Shown here: one piece after another, positions 31,783 to 33,180 of the stretch | Numbering within the stretch: the stretch's first letter is position 1 | How the letters are laid out: every line of letters starts with the position of its first letter | From: JAYEIA01 sp964472505 | GTDB taxonomy: Bacteria; Bacteroidota; Bacteroidia; Bacteroidales; JAADGE01 | Direction of reading: 5' to 3' | Length of the DNA: 33,180 nucleotides | Assembly: GCA_964472505.1 (NCBI GenBank) | Contig: CAYYQW010000043.1 | Coordinates: 1 to 33,180, forward strand | Notes under the pieces: model-generated | Databases searched by the model: none | The model's input: the letters and a program-made list of their open reading frames with translations, nothing else | What the model was told of the DNA's origin: nothing | Program-made: the position numbers and the translations under genes

Positions 31783-33111
31783 CTATTTTCGCTTCATGCT
31801 TTTCATGGCATTGGCCATGGTTCCGCCTCCGGATACCATTTTCATCATTTTTTTGGTATCTCTGAATTGCTTGAGCAATTGATTAACTTCCTGCAAATTA
31901 GTTCCGCTGCCCTGAGCTATTCGTCTTCGCCGGCTTCCGTTTATCAGTTTGGGGTCAGAACGTTCTTCAGGAGTCATGGATTGAATTATGGCTTCGATAC
32001 CTTTAAAGGAATCATCATCAATATCCATTTTTTTCAAAGCTTTTCCCATTCCCGGAATCATGGAAACCAAATCCTTAATGTTCCCCATTTTTTTGATTTG
32101 ACCCAATTGCTTTAAAAAATCATTGAAATCAAATTGATTTTTTGAAATACGTTTTTTTAAGCGTCTGGCTTCATCTTCATCAATTTGTTCTTGTGCTTTT
32201 TCCACCAAAGAAACCACATCACCCATTCCCAAAATACGGTCGGCCATACGTTTGGGGTAGAACACATCGAGTGCATCGGGTTTTTCGCCGGTACCTACAA
32301 ACTTAATAGGTTTATTAACCACCGTGCGCACCGTAAGGGCTGCACCACCACGTGTATCACCGTCTAATTTGGTGAGTACCACACCTTCGTAATCCAATCG
32401 CTCATGAAACTCTTTAGCCGTATTCACGGCATCTTGTCCGGTCATGGCATCTACAACAAAGAGTGTCTCGTGCGGATCAATATTTTTCTTGATATCCGCA
32501 ATTTCATTCATCATGTCTTCGTCAATAGCCAATCGGCCGGCCGTATCGACAATCACCACATTATTTCCGGCGCGTTTGGCTTCTTTCACGGCCGCTTTGG
32601 CAATTTTCACGGGATTTTTATTGTCGGGTTCGGTATATACCGGAACATTCAGTTGCTTGCCAAGTACCTGTAACTGCTCAATGGCAGCCGGCCGATAAAC
32701 ATCACATGCAACCAGCAAAGGGTTTTTGCCTTTTTTGCTGACTAAATAATTTGCCAACTTGGCACTAAAAGTTGTTTTACCTGAACCCTGCAGGCCGGCT
32801 ATCAGAATAACAGTCGGATTTCCTTTTAACGAAATTTCTTCATGCTCGCCGCCCATAAGTTCGGCCAGTTCATCATGTACGATTTTTATGATTTGCTGCT
32901 TAGGCTTTACCGATTTCAATACATCGGCACCAATGGCTTTATCTTTTACCGTTGTTACGAAATCTTTAGCAATTTTGTAGCTTACATCCGCATCAATCAG
33001 GGCGCGCCTGACTTCTTTCAGCGCATCGGCAATATTTATTTCCGTAATAACTCCCTGCCCTTTCAGTATTTTAAAGGACTTCTCCAGCTTATCCGATAAA
33101 TTGTCAAACAT
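31783..33111 (-). CDS. ffh: Signal recognition particle GTPase Ffh (SRP54)
   Basis: The protein subunit of the bacterial signal recognition particle, which with 4.5S RNA binds signal sequences of membrane proteins and docks on FtsY. The 442 residues comprise the N domain (1-95), the G domain with GLQGSGKTT (106-114), DTAGRL (189-194), TKLDGDTRGG (247-256) and FVGTGEKPDAL, and the methionine-rich M domain (about 325-442). The M domain has the GNIKDLVSMIPGMGKAL loop and the RNA-binding SRRRRIAQGSGT segment. The frame opens at 33150, but MFDNLSDKLEKSFKIL at 33111 is the family start. The gene is complete in the window, and iorB follows 32 bp later. Upstream DNA to 33180 shows nothing further. 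Confidence 0.97.
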   Translation of the reverse strand: MFDNLSDKLEKSFKILKGQGVITEINIADALKEVRRALIDADVSYKIAKDFVTTVKDKAIGADVLKSVKPKQQIIKIVHDELAELMGGEHEEISLKGNPTVILIAGLQGSGKTTFSAKLANYLVSKKGKNPLLVACDVYRPAAIEQLQVLGKQLNVPVYTEPDNKNPVKIAKAAVKEAKRAGNNVVIVDTAGRLAIDEDMMNEIADIKKNIDPHETLFVVDAMTGQDAVNTAKEFHERLDYEGVVLTKLDGDTRGGAALTVRTVVNKPIKFVGTGEKPDALDVFYPKRMADRILGMGDVVSLVEKAQEQIDEDEARRLKKRISKNQFDFNDFLKQLGQIKKMGNIKDLVSMIPGMGKALKKMDIDDDSFKGIEAIIQSMTPEERSDPKLINGSRRRRIAQGSGTNLQEVNQLLKQFRDTKKMMKMVSGGGTMANAMKSMKRK

Positions 33112-33180
33112 AATATATCTGCTTCTGTTTCTAAATATTTCGGCTGCCAAAATTAATAAAAAAATTTGTGTAAACAGAGG

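Overview
The window looks like chromosomal, largely housekeeping DNA from a member of the Bacteroidota, probably near Bacteroidales/Marinilabiliales. This is inferred from AT-rich intergenic DNA, several promoters of the Bacteroidota type (TTG about 20 bp upstream of TAnnTTTG), near absence of Shine-Dalgarno sites, many lipoproteins with a short signal peptide and Cys, DUF6252- and DUF4421-like proteins, and an IorA/IorB pair. I see no rRNA, tRNA, CRISPR array, prophage or insertion sequence.

Layout. 1-3785: the 3' end of rnz, a lipoprotein-like class I glutamine amidotransferase (C26), then folD and iorA on the minus strand. 3786-4157: a 372-bp divergent intergenic region with a good iorA promoter and a cluster of ACCGGAA inverted repeats. 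4158-8211: the most interesting part, a SiaABC-like partner-switching module. It has a TPR/membrane/SpoIIE-type phosphatase converging on a minus-strand operon of one double-domain SiaB-like kinase and three SiaC-like (DUF1987) proteins. 8395-11379: rlmD and a beta-helix lipoprotein. 11632-14455: ppk2 and argS. 14540-15511: two paralogous small lipoproteins. 15752-20352: an acidic amino acid/dicarboxylate symporter and a 1021-residue ABCG-like transporter with TerB-like and FHA-like N-terminal parts. 20567-23935: a FadL-type outer membrane protein and a striking Tyr/Gly-rich, 14-residue-repeat, Ser/Arg-tailed lipoprotein. 24201-26119: a DECR1-like 2,4-dienoyl-CoA reductase and a DUF4421-like outer membrane protein. 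26393-30060: a two-gene xanthine dehydrogenase. 30253-33111: a small unknown protein, a DUF4442 hotdog protein, iorB and ffh, all on the minus strand.

How the genes fit together. The phosphatase, SiaB-like kinase and SiaC-like proteins should form a phosphorylation/dephosphorylation switch, but the usual SiaD diguanylate cyclase is absent, so its output is unknown. IorA and IorB should form one 2-oxoacid:ferredoxin oxidoreductase although their genes lie about 27 kb apart; this IorA lacks the C-terminal ferredoxin domain of the classical enzyme. XdhA and XdhB together supply two [2Fe-2S] clusters, FAD and the molybdenum site for purine oxidation. Several start codons were moved inward from the longest open frame on the basis of family N-termini and of terminators or promoters lying inside the longer version (folD, rlmD, ppk2, the FadL-like gene, ffh, and the gene at 30253).
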